A stretch of DNA of 64,000 bases. Source: Melioribacteraceae bacterium. Lineage in GTDB: Bacteria > Bacteroidota > Ignavibacteria > Ignavibacteriales > Melioribacteraceae. This document shows positions 8,049 to 16,702 of this stretch, piece by piece (position 1 is the first letter of the stretch; every line of letters starts with the position of its first letter). A model generated the notes under the pieces. That model did not search any database, had not been told where the DNA came from, and was given only the letters and a program-made list of their open reading frames with translations. The translations under genes and the position numbers were made by a program. The DNA lies in NCBI GenBank assembly GCA_030584085.1, contig CP129490.1, forward strand, positions 3,319,511 through 3,383,510, in the 5' to 3' direction.

Positions 8049-8375
8049 TAGTTGATTTAAGTTTACTTTTAAATCGCTCAGTTCTTTCGAAATAATTTGC
8101 CAAATTATGTCTTGATCAACTCCAAAATAATCGTGCACAATTCTATTTCTAATACCTCTAAGTTTTTTCCAAGGTATCTTATCAATTTGTGCTTTAACAT
8201 CATCTGGAATTCTATTAGAAGCTTCACCAATTATTTCAATATTACGAACAACAGCATCTTTAACTAAATCGTTTACAATAAAATCTTCATAGGACAATTC
8301 ATTGGTATAATTTTCAATTTTGTTAATAGCGAAAAGAATATCATTTACTAATATTTTCCAATCTTTTTTAGACAT
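8034..8375 (-). CDS. hepT: HepT-family toxin (HEPN RNase-like) of a MntA/HepT pair
   Basis: A 113-residue all-helical HEPN-type protein with the diagnostic RX4HXY motif at R76-H81-Y83 (RNRIVHDY). In characterised type VII systems HepT is a toxin, reported to act as an RNase, and is silenced when MntA adds AMP groups to the motif tyrosine. The start overlaps the end of the nucleotidyltransferase gene by 8 bases, the usual coupled arrangement. Function is from family knowledge; activity of this pair is untested. Confidence 0.85.
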   Translation of the reverse strand: MSKKDWKILVNDILFAINKIENYTNELSYEDFIVNDLVKDAVVRNIEIIGEASNRIPDDVKAQIDKIPWKKLRGIRNRIVHDYFGVDQDIIWQIISKELSDLKVNLNQLLNSN

Positions 8376-8658
8376 AATTCAAATCAGATTCAATTTGTGT
8401 AAACATACTTTTATTCAGTGCATTCTTCGTTACCACATCGATTTTAACTTCTAAAAGTAACTCCAATTCATCGGCAAAAGTCACAAAATCAAGTCCGATC
8501 GGTCTATTGAACTCAACTAATAAATCAACATCACTTAATTCAGTTTCATCCCCTCTAGCATATGAACCGAATACAGCAATACTTTTAAGTCCATATTTCT
8601 CTGCAAAATAAGGTTTAGAGTTGTTAATTATGCTTTTTATTTCAAATAGTTTTTTCAT
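8368..8658 (-). CDS. mntA: MntA-type minimal nucleotidyltransferase (antitoxin)
   Basis: A 96-residue minimal nucleotidyltransferase with the complete GSX10DXD signature: G31-S32, then D43-x-D45, followed by the usual LLVEF strand. The length is typical of the single-domain antitoxin. It is the first gene of the two-gene unit, so antitoxin is made before toxin. The family transfers AMP from ATP to the partner HepT tyrosine. The pair sits beside the DUF2779 nuclease gene, an accessory or defence-like setting, though such pairs are also common in ordinary chromosomes. Confidence 0.85.
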   Translation of the reverse strand: MKKLFEIKSIINNSKPYFAEKYGLKSIAVFGSYARGDETELSDVDLLVEFNRPIGLDFVTFADELELLLEVKIDVVTKNALNKSMFTQIESDLNYV

Positions 8659-8700
8659 AGAGCACTTTGCATTTTTATAACTATAATATAAAAAATATTG

Positions 8701-11007
8701 TTAATAACTCCTCAACTGCACATTTAAAGTTGTTTCCCTTCCCCTGTCATCCATACATGTAATTTTAATTTTACCATCGGAAGCTTTCATAAAGATTTTT
8801 TCACTCGGAGAACATTTTTTATAAAACTTATCATTAATAAACCAATAATGAATTTTAACATTCGGATCTGAAGCGGCTTGAAGTAATATTTCTTCCTCAT
8901 TTCCTTTTTCAATTAGATATTCAAACTCGTTTGAAGGTGAGATTATTTTCGGTCCTTCGGAACTAAATTTTGCACTGCAATCCGGGTTATGTTTTGGTGG
9001 TCGTTTTACGTTAACATTATTTCGCTTTTGCCATAATGTTAATTCGGGATCATAAAACGAGTAAGCTACTTTTTTGTATCCTTCATTCGGTAAACATTCC
9101 GGACAATATTCTATTGTTTCTTCTTCATTAACAAATAACTCTCGATCTAATGTACATCTCGTCATAGGTGAGTGATTTTCTATGTAATAATCATCCATTA
9201 GATTCGCACAAAATTTCGAAGGCAGTAATCCCGTTTCTGTACACACTTCTCTTGTTCGAAGATTCTTTGGGAATTCAAACCATTCATTTTGTGAATCATA
9301 GTCAACTGCGTTGAAGAGATCAAACAAAAGTGGGACGGCCATTTCAGCACCTGATAAATGAGGCGAACCTTTACCGTCAAAATTACCCATCCAAACACCA
9401 ATTGTATAATTTGGATTAAATCCAATTGCCCATGCATCACGTTTACCATATGATGTTCCAGTTTTCCAAGCTATTCTTGGTTGCTTTGTAGTAAATAAAA
9501 ATTCAGCAGGAAAATCCGGCCGTTCATTCTTCATCAATATTTTTCCGACAATGTATGCTGATTCTTCTGATAATATTTTTATACTTTCACTCTCTTTAGT
9601 AGTAAACGTATAATTCAATTTCGGTAGATTTCCTTTCGAAGCAAATGAAGCGAATAATCTTGTTAATTCTTCAAGCGTTACACCACATCCACCAAGAATT
9701 AATGAAAGTCCCAACTTACTTTTTGAATTCGCTACAGTTTCAAAACCCGAACGCTCTAACAGACTGAGAAAATTATTCATTCCAACTTCTCGCAATAGTC
9801 TAACTGCCGGAATGTTCAAGGAATTTGCTAATGCAAACTCTGCCGTTACATCTCCGTAAAATTTAAGATCATAGTTTTCCGGTTCATAACCTCCAAAGTC
9901 TGTAGGAATATCAAGAAGTTTCATTTGAGGTGTAACAAAACCGTTATCAATCGCATAAGCAAATAATGCCGGCTTTAATGTTGATCCCGGTGCCCTGACG
10001 GAAGTAATTCCATCAACCTGTCCCGAAATTGAATTGTTATAGAAATCGGCCGAACCACAATAACCGACAACATTCGCACTTTGATTATCGATTATGATTA
10101 CGGCTCCATTTGTTACTCCTTTCCCGGTGACTTGATTCACATATTTTTTTAACAGTGATTCTGATTTGTATTGAATACTTAAATCGAGGGAGGAGATTAT
10201 TTGGTCATCTTTAAATTTAGTTGAGATATTTCTTGAAAAGTGAGCTGCAATGTTTGGGATTTCATAACGAGCAAAAATAATTGGTTCGTCTTTTGCATCC
10301 TTTAAATCTTGAATCGGAAAGATTTCTTCATCCATAAATTTATCAATCCAAATATTTCTTCTTGTCAGTGTGTTGGAATTCTTAGTATCCAATCGCAGCT
10401 TGTTTGGATCATTCGGAATAATTGTAAGCAAAATTGATTGTGATAAACTCAATTTGTCCGGAGGTCTGTTGAAATATATAAACGATGCCGATTTAACACC
10501 TTCAATATTTCCTCCAAAGGGTAAATGACTTAAGTAAATTTCAAGGATTTCATCTTTGCTAAAATGAATTTCCAGTTGAATTGCTCTAAGTATTTCTAAA
10601 AACTTATTCCAATAAGTTCTATCAGCAGGTTCAAGTAACCTTGCAACTTGCATTGTTATGGTTGATGCACCGGAAACCCTTGTTCCGCTGAAAACATTTT
10701 GAGCAAGAGCTCTAATAATTGCAATAGGATTTACACCGGGATGCCAATAAAACCAACCGTCTTCTTTTTCAATAATTGCTTTTACCAAATCGGGTGTTAC
10801 TTCATCGAGATTAGTTCTCATTCGCCATTTATCATCTTCTGATAAATAAGCATTAAGCAGAGTTCCATTATTGGAATAAATTGTTTTTGAATATGATTTT
10901 GTCGATGGGAGTGGATAAATGAAATTGAGTGTAATAGCTAAAAATATAATTACCAGAATTAACCTGAATAAAATATTTTGTGTTAACTTTCTTAGTTTAT
11001 CGGTCAT
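8701..11007 (-). CDS. pbpC: penicillin-binding protein 1C
   Basis: A bifunctional peptidoglycan synthase-like protein. One N-terminal membrane anchor is followed by a GT51 transglycosylase domain with the catalytic Glu in KEDGWFYWHPG and the TITMQVARLL motif. A transpeptidase domain follows with SxxK (APGSTLKP), SxN (ANSLNIP) and KTG (KTGTS) motifs, and then the C-terminal BiPBP_C domain typical of PBP1C. I take the ATG at 11007 as the start. The frame extends to 11043, but that part is made of a dispersed palindromic repeat and encodes arginine-rich sequence. It follows the alpha-2-macroglobulin gene by about 70 bases, the conserved yfhM-pbpC pairing. Confidence 0.92.
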   Translation of the reverse strand: MTDKLRKLTQNILFRLILVIIFLAITLNFIYPLPSTKSYSKTIYSNNGTLLNAYLSEDDKWRMRTNLDEVTPDLVKAIIEKEDGWFYWHPGVNPIAIIRALAQNVFSGTRVSGASTITMQVARLLEPADRTYWNKFLEILRAIQLEIHFSKDEILEIYLSHLPFGGNIEGVKSASFIYFNRPPDKLSLSQSILLTIIPNDPNKLRLDTKNSNTLTRRNIWIDKFMDEEIFPIQDLKDAKDEPIIFARYEIPNIAAHFSRNISTKFKDDQIISSLDLSIQYKSESLLKKYVNQVTGKGVTNGAVIIIDNQSANVVGYCGSADFYNNSISGQVDGITSVRAPGSTLKPALFAYAIDNGFVTPQMKLLDIPTDFGGYEPENYDLKFYGDVTAEFALANSLNIPAVRLLREVGMNNFLSLLERSGFETVANSKSKLGLSLILGGCGVTLEELTRLFASFASKGNLPKLNYTFTTKESESIKILSEESAYIVGKILMKNERPDFPAEFLFTTKQPRIAWKTGTSYGKRDAWAIGFNPNYTIGVWMGNFDGKGSPHLSGAEMAVPLLFDLFNAVDYDSQNEWFEFPKNLRTREVCTETGLLPSKFCANLMDDYYIENHSPMTRCTLDRELFVNEEETIEYCPECLPNEGYKKVAYSFYDPELTLWQKRNNVNVKRPPKHNPDCSAKFSSEGPKIISPSNEFEYLIEKGNEEEILLQAASDPNVKIHYWFINDKFYKKCSPSEKIFMKASDGKIKITCMDDRGRETTLNVQLRSY

Positions 11008-11017
11008 AAAAATTATT

Positions 11018-11070
11018 GCGACTCTGCGCCTTTGCGGTCCCATTTTTTAACCGCAGAGACGCAAAGACGC
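11018..11070. repeat. intergenic palindromic repeat, GCAAAGACGC family
   Basis: The two arms, 11018-11038 and 11050-11070, form an imperfect inverted repeat built from CGCAAAG/CGCAGAG units around a short AT-rich loop. A related copy is at 51237-51301. It lies between the macroglobulin and pbpC genes. Possible roles are mRNA processing, a partial terminator, or a REP-like mobile element. Confidence 0.65.
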
Positions 11071-11079
11071 TAAGAAGTT

Positions 11080-14000
11080 TTATCGAACTCTAATTTGTTT
11101 TGCGCCGTTATATGAACTATGCTCTTTATCATACATCGCTTCCGCACCAATTGCGGGTAATTCAAATTTTCCTTTGTTAACCACTCTTAACAAGTAATAA
11201 AATTCTGTTGTTTTATTTCTTATTAACTCGGTTGAGATTATCATTCTATCATCACGAATATCTGAGAATTGAACATTCATCAAATTACTTGAATTTACAT
11301 TCAGTCTACCTACTTCTGTAAGACGTGGATTTTCAATTTCAAAACCGGATGGAATCATATCCGTGATTAAAATATTTTCAGCCGATCGTTCAAACCCTTG
11401 TAAAGTAATTTTTGCTACAATCATTTGACCTTGCGTAAAACTATTAACCGGGTCTCCGGTTCTGTAATCATAATATGTTCTTCTGACTGCCATGTAAGAA
11501 TCTTTTTCTTTTACTTTTTCGTTTACTTTAACTCCCTCGGAACTCCAGAAATAATAGACTTCTCCTTTACCGCTTCCTTTCAGAGAAATTTCCGCACCGT
11601 TCAATTCGTTTGAACTAATTGAAATATCTCTACCGTTGAACGATGCGAGTTTTTTATTACCAATCAATATATCAACATTTACATCTGCATCGGCATTTAG
11701 ATTTGCGGCTTTACCAAGCGCGAGGAATGACCATGCTTGATCTTGTGTTGAGTACATTTTATCGGTTAATGATGATAAATGTCTAACCATTGATTGAACT
11801 TGTTCGTTAGTCGGATCAACTTCCAAAAGTACATTTAACATTATGGCATTTGCTCTCACCTCCGAATCAAACCAAACTCCAGTTTGCCTTTCGGAATATT
11901 CCGGTTTGAAAATTTCCGGAAGCATTTGCTTATACGATGTCCATTTTCCGTCCAATGCATAAGCACCGGCGAGAAGATATTTGGTGTCTTCTGTTAGTAG
12001 ATGCAGCCGCGCTTTGTAATAATTCATTGTTGATATATCAGCTTTTCCTGAAAGAGCTAAAACATATAATGAATATATAACAGCTTTATCTGCGATCTTC
12101 TTAACTGTTCTTCTAGTACCGGAATAAGAAGTATAATCAACTACATTTCTTTCTTTAGCTTTATTTTGGATATAACTGATTGCTTTGTTCAATACATCTT
12201 GATTTACTTGATAACCGGCTTTCTTCGACTCAAGTAAGAAATGGACTGCATAAACATGGCTCCATTCATTTGTATAATTTCCGCCTTGCCAATATGCAAA
12301 TGAACCATCGTATAACTGCATTGCTTCTATTTTACGAATTCCTTCTTTTACAAAGTAAACGGGATTATTTGTTCTGTATAATTCCGGGGCAATCACTTTG
12401 GCAAGTTCATCAAAATATATTTGAGGAAATAATTTAGAAACAGATTGTTCTAAACAGCCATAAGGGAATCCAACCAAGTTCTTGAGTTGCTTTGCAAATT
12501 TTATTGCGGGGAATTTACTTATTGTCAAAACCGATGATTGAGTTCCGTCTAAAAAATTTGTCGGAATTTTTATTTTTGTTTGAGTATCACCTTTTATTGT
12601 TCCGGAACCCGTTTCGGTAACATATGGCGAAATTGGGCGTACTCCGATTTCAATTTTTTCCGAAACATTTGCCAAACCGCTTGTAGAGATTTTTATCTTA
12701 GCCTTTCCGACTTCTGTCTTACTTGTAATAACGAAACTCCCTTTAGCCGTTGAGTTTGGTTTAACTTGAAGATCAACATTTGATTTCGAAGTAAGTTTAA
12801 TCGGGCCATCAACTTCGACACTTAATTTTACACTTCCATCTTTCTCTGTTGTGTTGATAACTGTAACCGGCATAATTAGTGAATCGCCTATTGAAAGTAC
12901 TCTTGGAATTTCCGGTTCTATGATTAAATCATCGGCAACTTTAATTGATTTTTCTGCACTTCCAAACTTTGATTCGGTATAAGCAACGGCCATTAATCTT
13001 ACTTCACCGTTAAATTGAGGAATATCTAATTCTACTTTAACAATTCCATCTGATCCAGTTCTTTTAATTCCGCTCCAGAATGAAAGCAGCTTAAATCTTT
13101 TTGTGGTAATTGGATTTGCACGCTTTTGCAATTCTGCGGCTAGCATATCACCACCGGTTGAAGAAGATGTTGAAACAATTTCCGGTAGTAACAACTTATA
13201 TAAATCATAACTATCAACTTTAAGCGGGCGTTTAGCGTACATATAAGCGTATGGATCCGGTGTTTGATAATTCTTAATCTGTAATATTCCTTCATCAACC
13301 GCGGCTAATGTTACAAAGACATTTTTTTGTGATTCTGTTTTTATTGTAATTGTCTGCTTGGTATTTGGTTTTATTTTTTCATTGGCGGCAATACTAACCG
13401 GAAGTTTATTAGATTTCTTCTCAACTTTCATCGATGCAAAACCGTGTGCTACTAAAAATGGCGATTTATTTTCCGCTTGATGAGGGCGGAACAATGTTGC
13501 CGTTACATAAACATTCGGCATAAATGAATCTTTGGCTTTCAAATTTAATTCATACGATCTATCATTTACATCAACGTATTGATGTTCGTAAACTCCATTT
13601 CGTTCAAATGTAATTAGCATTTTCCCGGCGAAAGGTGTCATGAAAAGTATTTTTGAATTTTCTCCCGGCTCATAATTTTCCTTATCGAATACAATTTCTA
13701 TACGTCCTTCTTTGTCAACTTCAAAAGACGATGCTGTAGAACTGCCCCAACCGTATGCGTAAAACTCCTTGAAAACGAACCCATCATTCTCTTTTCCCTT
13801 TTTTGTTAAGCGTAATTGATATTTACCTGAGTGAGAAAGGACAAATTGAATGTCTGCTTTACCGTTACTGTAACTAATATCTTTTTGCCATTCTAAGATT
13901 TCAACTTCTTCCGAGGTGTAGTAATAGCTATCACTGTAATCTTTTTTGAGGACTGTTTTCCATTCATATCGAACAAGTTGAGCTGTGCCTGTAAAATTAC

Positions 14001-16464
14001 TGATAGCTTTATCGTCATTATTAACAACAGCCGATTTGAAATTCAATTTTTCATTTGTCCCGAAATAATAACCGGGAGATTTAACTCCGACAAAATATTC
14101 TTTTGGAAAGATTGAAAAATCAGTAACTCGATTTACAGGCCGTCCTGTTAAATCGAAAACACTTACGAATGCATAACCTTTTAATATTCCGCCCGATGTA
14201 ATTCCATCGGGAATAATGTATTTAATATCAGCATGACCGGTCTCATCCAAATTACCGTCAACAAACCCATTTTGAACAACTGTATTTTCAGTAGTTGATC
14301 TTGAAAAATCATAATCGGGAAATGTTTTACTGATGAAAGGTTGGTGACGCAATTGAATATCGGCTTCATATCTTAAACCACCGGCCTCAGCACCGAATAA
14401 AAATTCAGCATCAGCATCAATTTGAACTTGTTCTCCGGGAGAATAATTTTTTTTGTCACTTTTTAGAGTTAATCTAATTTTATCGGGTACAAAATCTTCA
14501 ACACTGAAAGAATACACACCAATTAATTGATTATTCCCGATAGATAATTCAGCTCTATATTGTCCAGTTAATGCATAATCGGGTAAATTAAACGATAATT
14601 CAAACGAGCCTTCAGTGTTTAGATCCTTTTTGAATTCATTAAAGATTTTTCCGGTTGGTGAAAACACTTTGATAATAACCGGTAAATCTTTCACTACATT
14701 AATTGAGTTATTTCTGATTATAGCGGAGATGTTAACTTTATCTTGCGGTCTGTATAAATTTCTATCACCATAAATGAATGCTTGATAATTATCGGCATAT
14801 TCAGTCTTTCCTCCGACATCAAAACGGGATGTTTCAACATAAGTTTCACGTAGATCGATATAGTTAAAATCATCATCTAATTCTGCAGTGATTAACTGTG
14901 GTGCAAAATCTTTCAATTGTTCGGAAGTGTTATTAAAAGTTATAATCCCCGATTCATTTGTTGTGCCTTCCAATCTAATTTGATTATTGTATGAAACTAC
15001 CGAGACATTAACATTTGAAACCGGCTCTGCAGATTTAATGGAATTAACAAATACGACAAGTTGATTATCCGATCTCTTGGCAATAATTGCTAAATCGGAA
15101 ATTGCAATCATTTTTGAATCTTGTATCCATCTATCTTCAGCGGAGCGAACTGTAACTGTATATATTCCCTTTAGATCCGATTGAATAGCTTTATCTAAAT
15201 TTAAGTTTAATTTTTGAAGCCAATTTCGGCTTGAGTTCAATTCAACTTTTTCTGTATAAAGTGTTCTTCCAAAACTTTCACCATAAAAGAAAGGATTGTA
15301 ATAACCTTCGAAATCATCATATGTATAAGAATAGCGATCCAAGAAATGAACTAAATTATTTTTAAATATTTGAGAAACTTCAATTTCAACTTGATCAACG
15401 TTTACAATGTTTGTCTGCAAATTTTTATTACCGCCGAGCATTAAGTACTTGCCGCGCTTATCCGAAAAGTTTATTGATGGATTTAAACTTACAAGTGAAA
15501 CTACTTGTTCATATTCAAACTCTAATTCACCACCATATAATCCGGGTAAACCTTTTTCTATTTTTAATTCAACCGTTTCCATGTTATCAAGATTTGATTC
15601 GATACGAAACGAATTTTCTGTTACAAAGAACTGCATATCACTTTTGGGATTTAGAGCAACATAATCTCTCAATTTTGTTTCATCGACCATTTGTGTAGTA
15701 CCGACAATTATTGAAGTAATCTCTCCGTTATATTCCGATGCAACACCAGTAATTTGTAATTTAGTGATTGGTGGTAAATCTTTTGCAAAGGAACGTGATT
15801 CGCTTAAAGGTTTTTTACCCACAATCGACATTAATCCTTTTTCAACTTTTATTTCAAACTCTTGATCTTTATCCAATTGCTGAATTTCGCCAAAGTTCAT
15901 AGCTATTGTTTGATTAGAGCTTTGCGATACTATCTCATAGTTTGAAATTTCTTCTCCTTCAACAAACACTTTTATGTACTGCTTAAGTTGGTCCGGATTT
16001 ACCGCATAATTGAAATTAATATTAGCTTGAACGGATAGTTTGTAAGTTTGATTAGGGATCCTAGTCCAGAAAAAATCTACCGAAACTACATCAAATTCCG
16101 GGGTGTGAAATTTGACTTCATCAAAATCGGGACTAAATGTTGTATTGAATAAAACTTTTTTTGTGATATTAGCTGTGTAAGACTGAATCGGTTCAAGCGG
16201 AACATCCGGTGAAAATATTAATGTACTCGCATCAATCCATTTAAATTGACCGGGAATCTTTGGATTGAAATCTATAAATTCTTCTTGTAGCCATTGGTCA
16301 TGAATATCTGCTGGTGCAAGGTTCTCTGAAAACTCAACAGTAAATGTAGTTAAATTGTTAACTTCTCCTGTTGGTGTGAATTGGTTAATTTTAACACTGT
16401 TAGAAGGTCCACACGCGCTAAAAAATAGGCTTATAAAAACCAAAGTCAAAACTGCTTTTTTCAT
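11080..16464 (-). CDS. yfhM: bacterial alpha-2-macroglobulin lipoprotein (YfhM-like)
   Basis: A 1794-residue protease-trap protein of the periplasm. The N-terminus is a lipoprotein signal with the lipobox FSAC (Cys18). A series of macroglobulin MG domains is followed by the bait and alpha-2-macroglobulin domains and a thioester domain with the motif GCLEQ (Cys1337 to Gln1340), whose Cys-Gln thioester covalently traps attacking proteases. Helical TED repeats follow and a C-terminal domain closes the protein. The family partner is PBP1C, encoded immediately downstream, and the two are thought to repair and protect the envelope after attack. Length and thioester match full-length, probably active members. 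Confidence 0.92.
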   Translation of the reverse strand: MKKAVLTLVFISLFFSACGPSNSVKINQFTPTGEVNNLTTFTVEFSENLAPADIHDQWLQEEFIDFNPKIPGQFKWIDASTLIFSPDVPLEPIQSYTANITKKVLFNTTFSPDFDEVKFHTPEFDVVSVDFFWTRIPNQTYKLSVQANINFNYAVNPDQLKQYIKVFVEGEEISNYEIVSQSSNQTIAMNFGEIQQLDKDQEFEIKVEKGLMSIVGKKPLSESRSFAKDLPPITKLQITGVASEYNGEITSIIVGTTQMVDETKLRDYVALNPKSDMQFFVTENSFRIESNLDNMETVELKIEKGLPGLYGGELEFEYEQVVSLVSLNPSINFSDKRGKYLMLGGNKNLQTNIVNVDQVEIEVSQIFKNNLVHFLDRYSYTYDDFEGYYNPFFYGESFGRTLYTEKVELNSSRNWLQKLNLNLDKAIQSDLKGIYTVTVRSAEDRWIQDSKMIAISDLAIIAKRSDNQLVVFVNSIKSAEPVSNVNVSVVSYNNQIRLEGTTNESGIITFNNTSEQLKDFAPQLITAELDDDFNYIDLRETYVETSRFDVGGKTEYADNYQAFIYGDRNLYRPQDKVNISAIIRNNSINVVKDLPVIIKVFSPTGKIFNEFKKDLNTEGSFELSFNLPDYALTGQYRAELSIGNNQLIGVYSFSVEDFVPDKIRLTLKSDKKNYSPGEQVQIDADAEFLFGAEAGGLRYEADIQLRHQPFISKTFPDYDFSRSTTENTVVQNGFVDGNLDETGHADIKYIIPDGITSGGILKGYAFVSVFDLTGRPVNRVTDFSIFPKEYFVGVKSPGYYFGTNEKLNFKSAVVNNDDKAISNFTGTAQLVRYEWKTVLKKDYSDSYYYTSEEVEILEWQKDISYSNGKADIQFVLSHSGKYQLRLTKKGKENDGFVFKEFYAYGWGSSTASSFEVDKEGRIEIVFDKENYEPGENSKILFMTPFAGKMLITFERNGVYEHQYVDVNDRSYELNLKAKDSFMPNVYVTATLFRPHQAENKSPFLVAHGFASMKVEKKSNKLPVSIAANEKIKPNTKQTITIKTESQKNVFVTLAAVDEGILQIKNYQTPDPYAYMYAKRPLKVDSYDLYKLLLPEIVSTSSSTGGDMLAAELQKRANPITTKRFKLLSFWSGIKRTGSDGIVKVELDIPQFNGEVRLMAVAYTESKFGSAEKSIKVADDLIIEPEIPRVLSIGDSLIMPVTVINTTEKDGSVKLSVEVDGPIKLTSKSNVDLQVKPNSTAKGSFVITSKTEVGKAKIKISTSGLANVSEKIEIGVRPISPYVTETGSGTIKGDTQTKIKIPTNFLDGTQSSVLTISKFPAIKFAKQLKNLVGFPYGCLEQSVSKLFPQIYFDELAKVIAPELYRTNNPVYFVKEGIRKIEAMQLYDGSFAYWQGGNYTNEWSHVYAVHFLLESKKAGYQVNQDVLNKAISYIQNKAKERNVVDYTSYSGTRRTVKKIADKAVIYSLYVLALSGKADISTMNYYKARLHLLTEDTKYLLAGAYALDGKWTSYKQMLPEIFKPEYSERQTGVWFDSEVRANAIMLNVLLEVDPTNEQVQSMVRHLSSLTDKMYSTQDQAWSFLALGKAANLNADADVNVDILIGNKKLASFNGRDISISSNELNGAEISLKGSGKGEVYYFWSSEGVKVNEKVKEKDSYMAVRRTYYDYRTGDPVNSFTQGQMIVAKITLQGFERSAENILITDMIPSGFEIENPRLTEVGRLNVNSSNLMNVQFSDIRDDRMIISTELIRNKTTEFYYLLRVVNKGKFELPAIGAEAMYDKEHSSYNGAKQIRVR

Positions 16465-16641
16465 AACAACTCCGTCTTCCCGGTTTATAATTTTAATGTT
16501 TTTTACTCTTGTGAGAATTATTAATCATAATGAAAAGTAATGAATTGCAATTAAATATGTAGAAAATATTATTTTAAGTGAAATCTTTTGTCCAACATAA
16601 AAAGGATTTTCGTATATTTAATTCACTTTATTAGGAAAGCC

Positions 16642-16692
16642 ATGATGAATTGTATCAACAGATTTTCATCACTTTCTTCCGCGGATAATTAA
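16642..16692 (+). CDS. 16-residue leader ORF ahead of the sensor kinase gene
   Basis: Two ATG codons in tandem (16642, 16645) follow an AGGAAAG Shine-Dalgarno and open a 16-codon frame (MMNCINRFSSLSSADN). Its TAA stop overlaps the TAAGGAAA ribosome-binding site of the TTG-initiated kinase gene. TGATGAA and TTCATCA within it can pair into a 7-bp stem. This could give translational coupling or leader control of the kinase. Whether it is translated is unknown. Confidence 0.35.
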   Translation: MMNCINRFSSLSSADN

Positions 16693-16702
16693 GGAAACGA
16701 TT

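Noticed and set aside
12180-12437. + strand frame inside the macroglobulin gene
   Set aside because: It is antisense to well-conserved coding sequence, with no plausible protein pattern.
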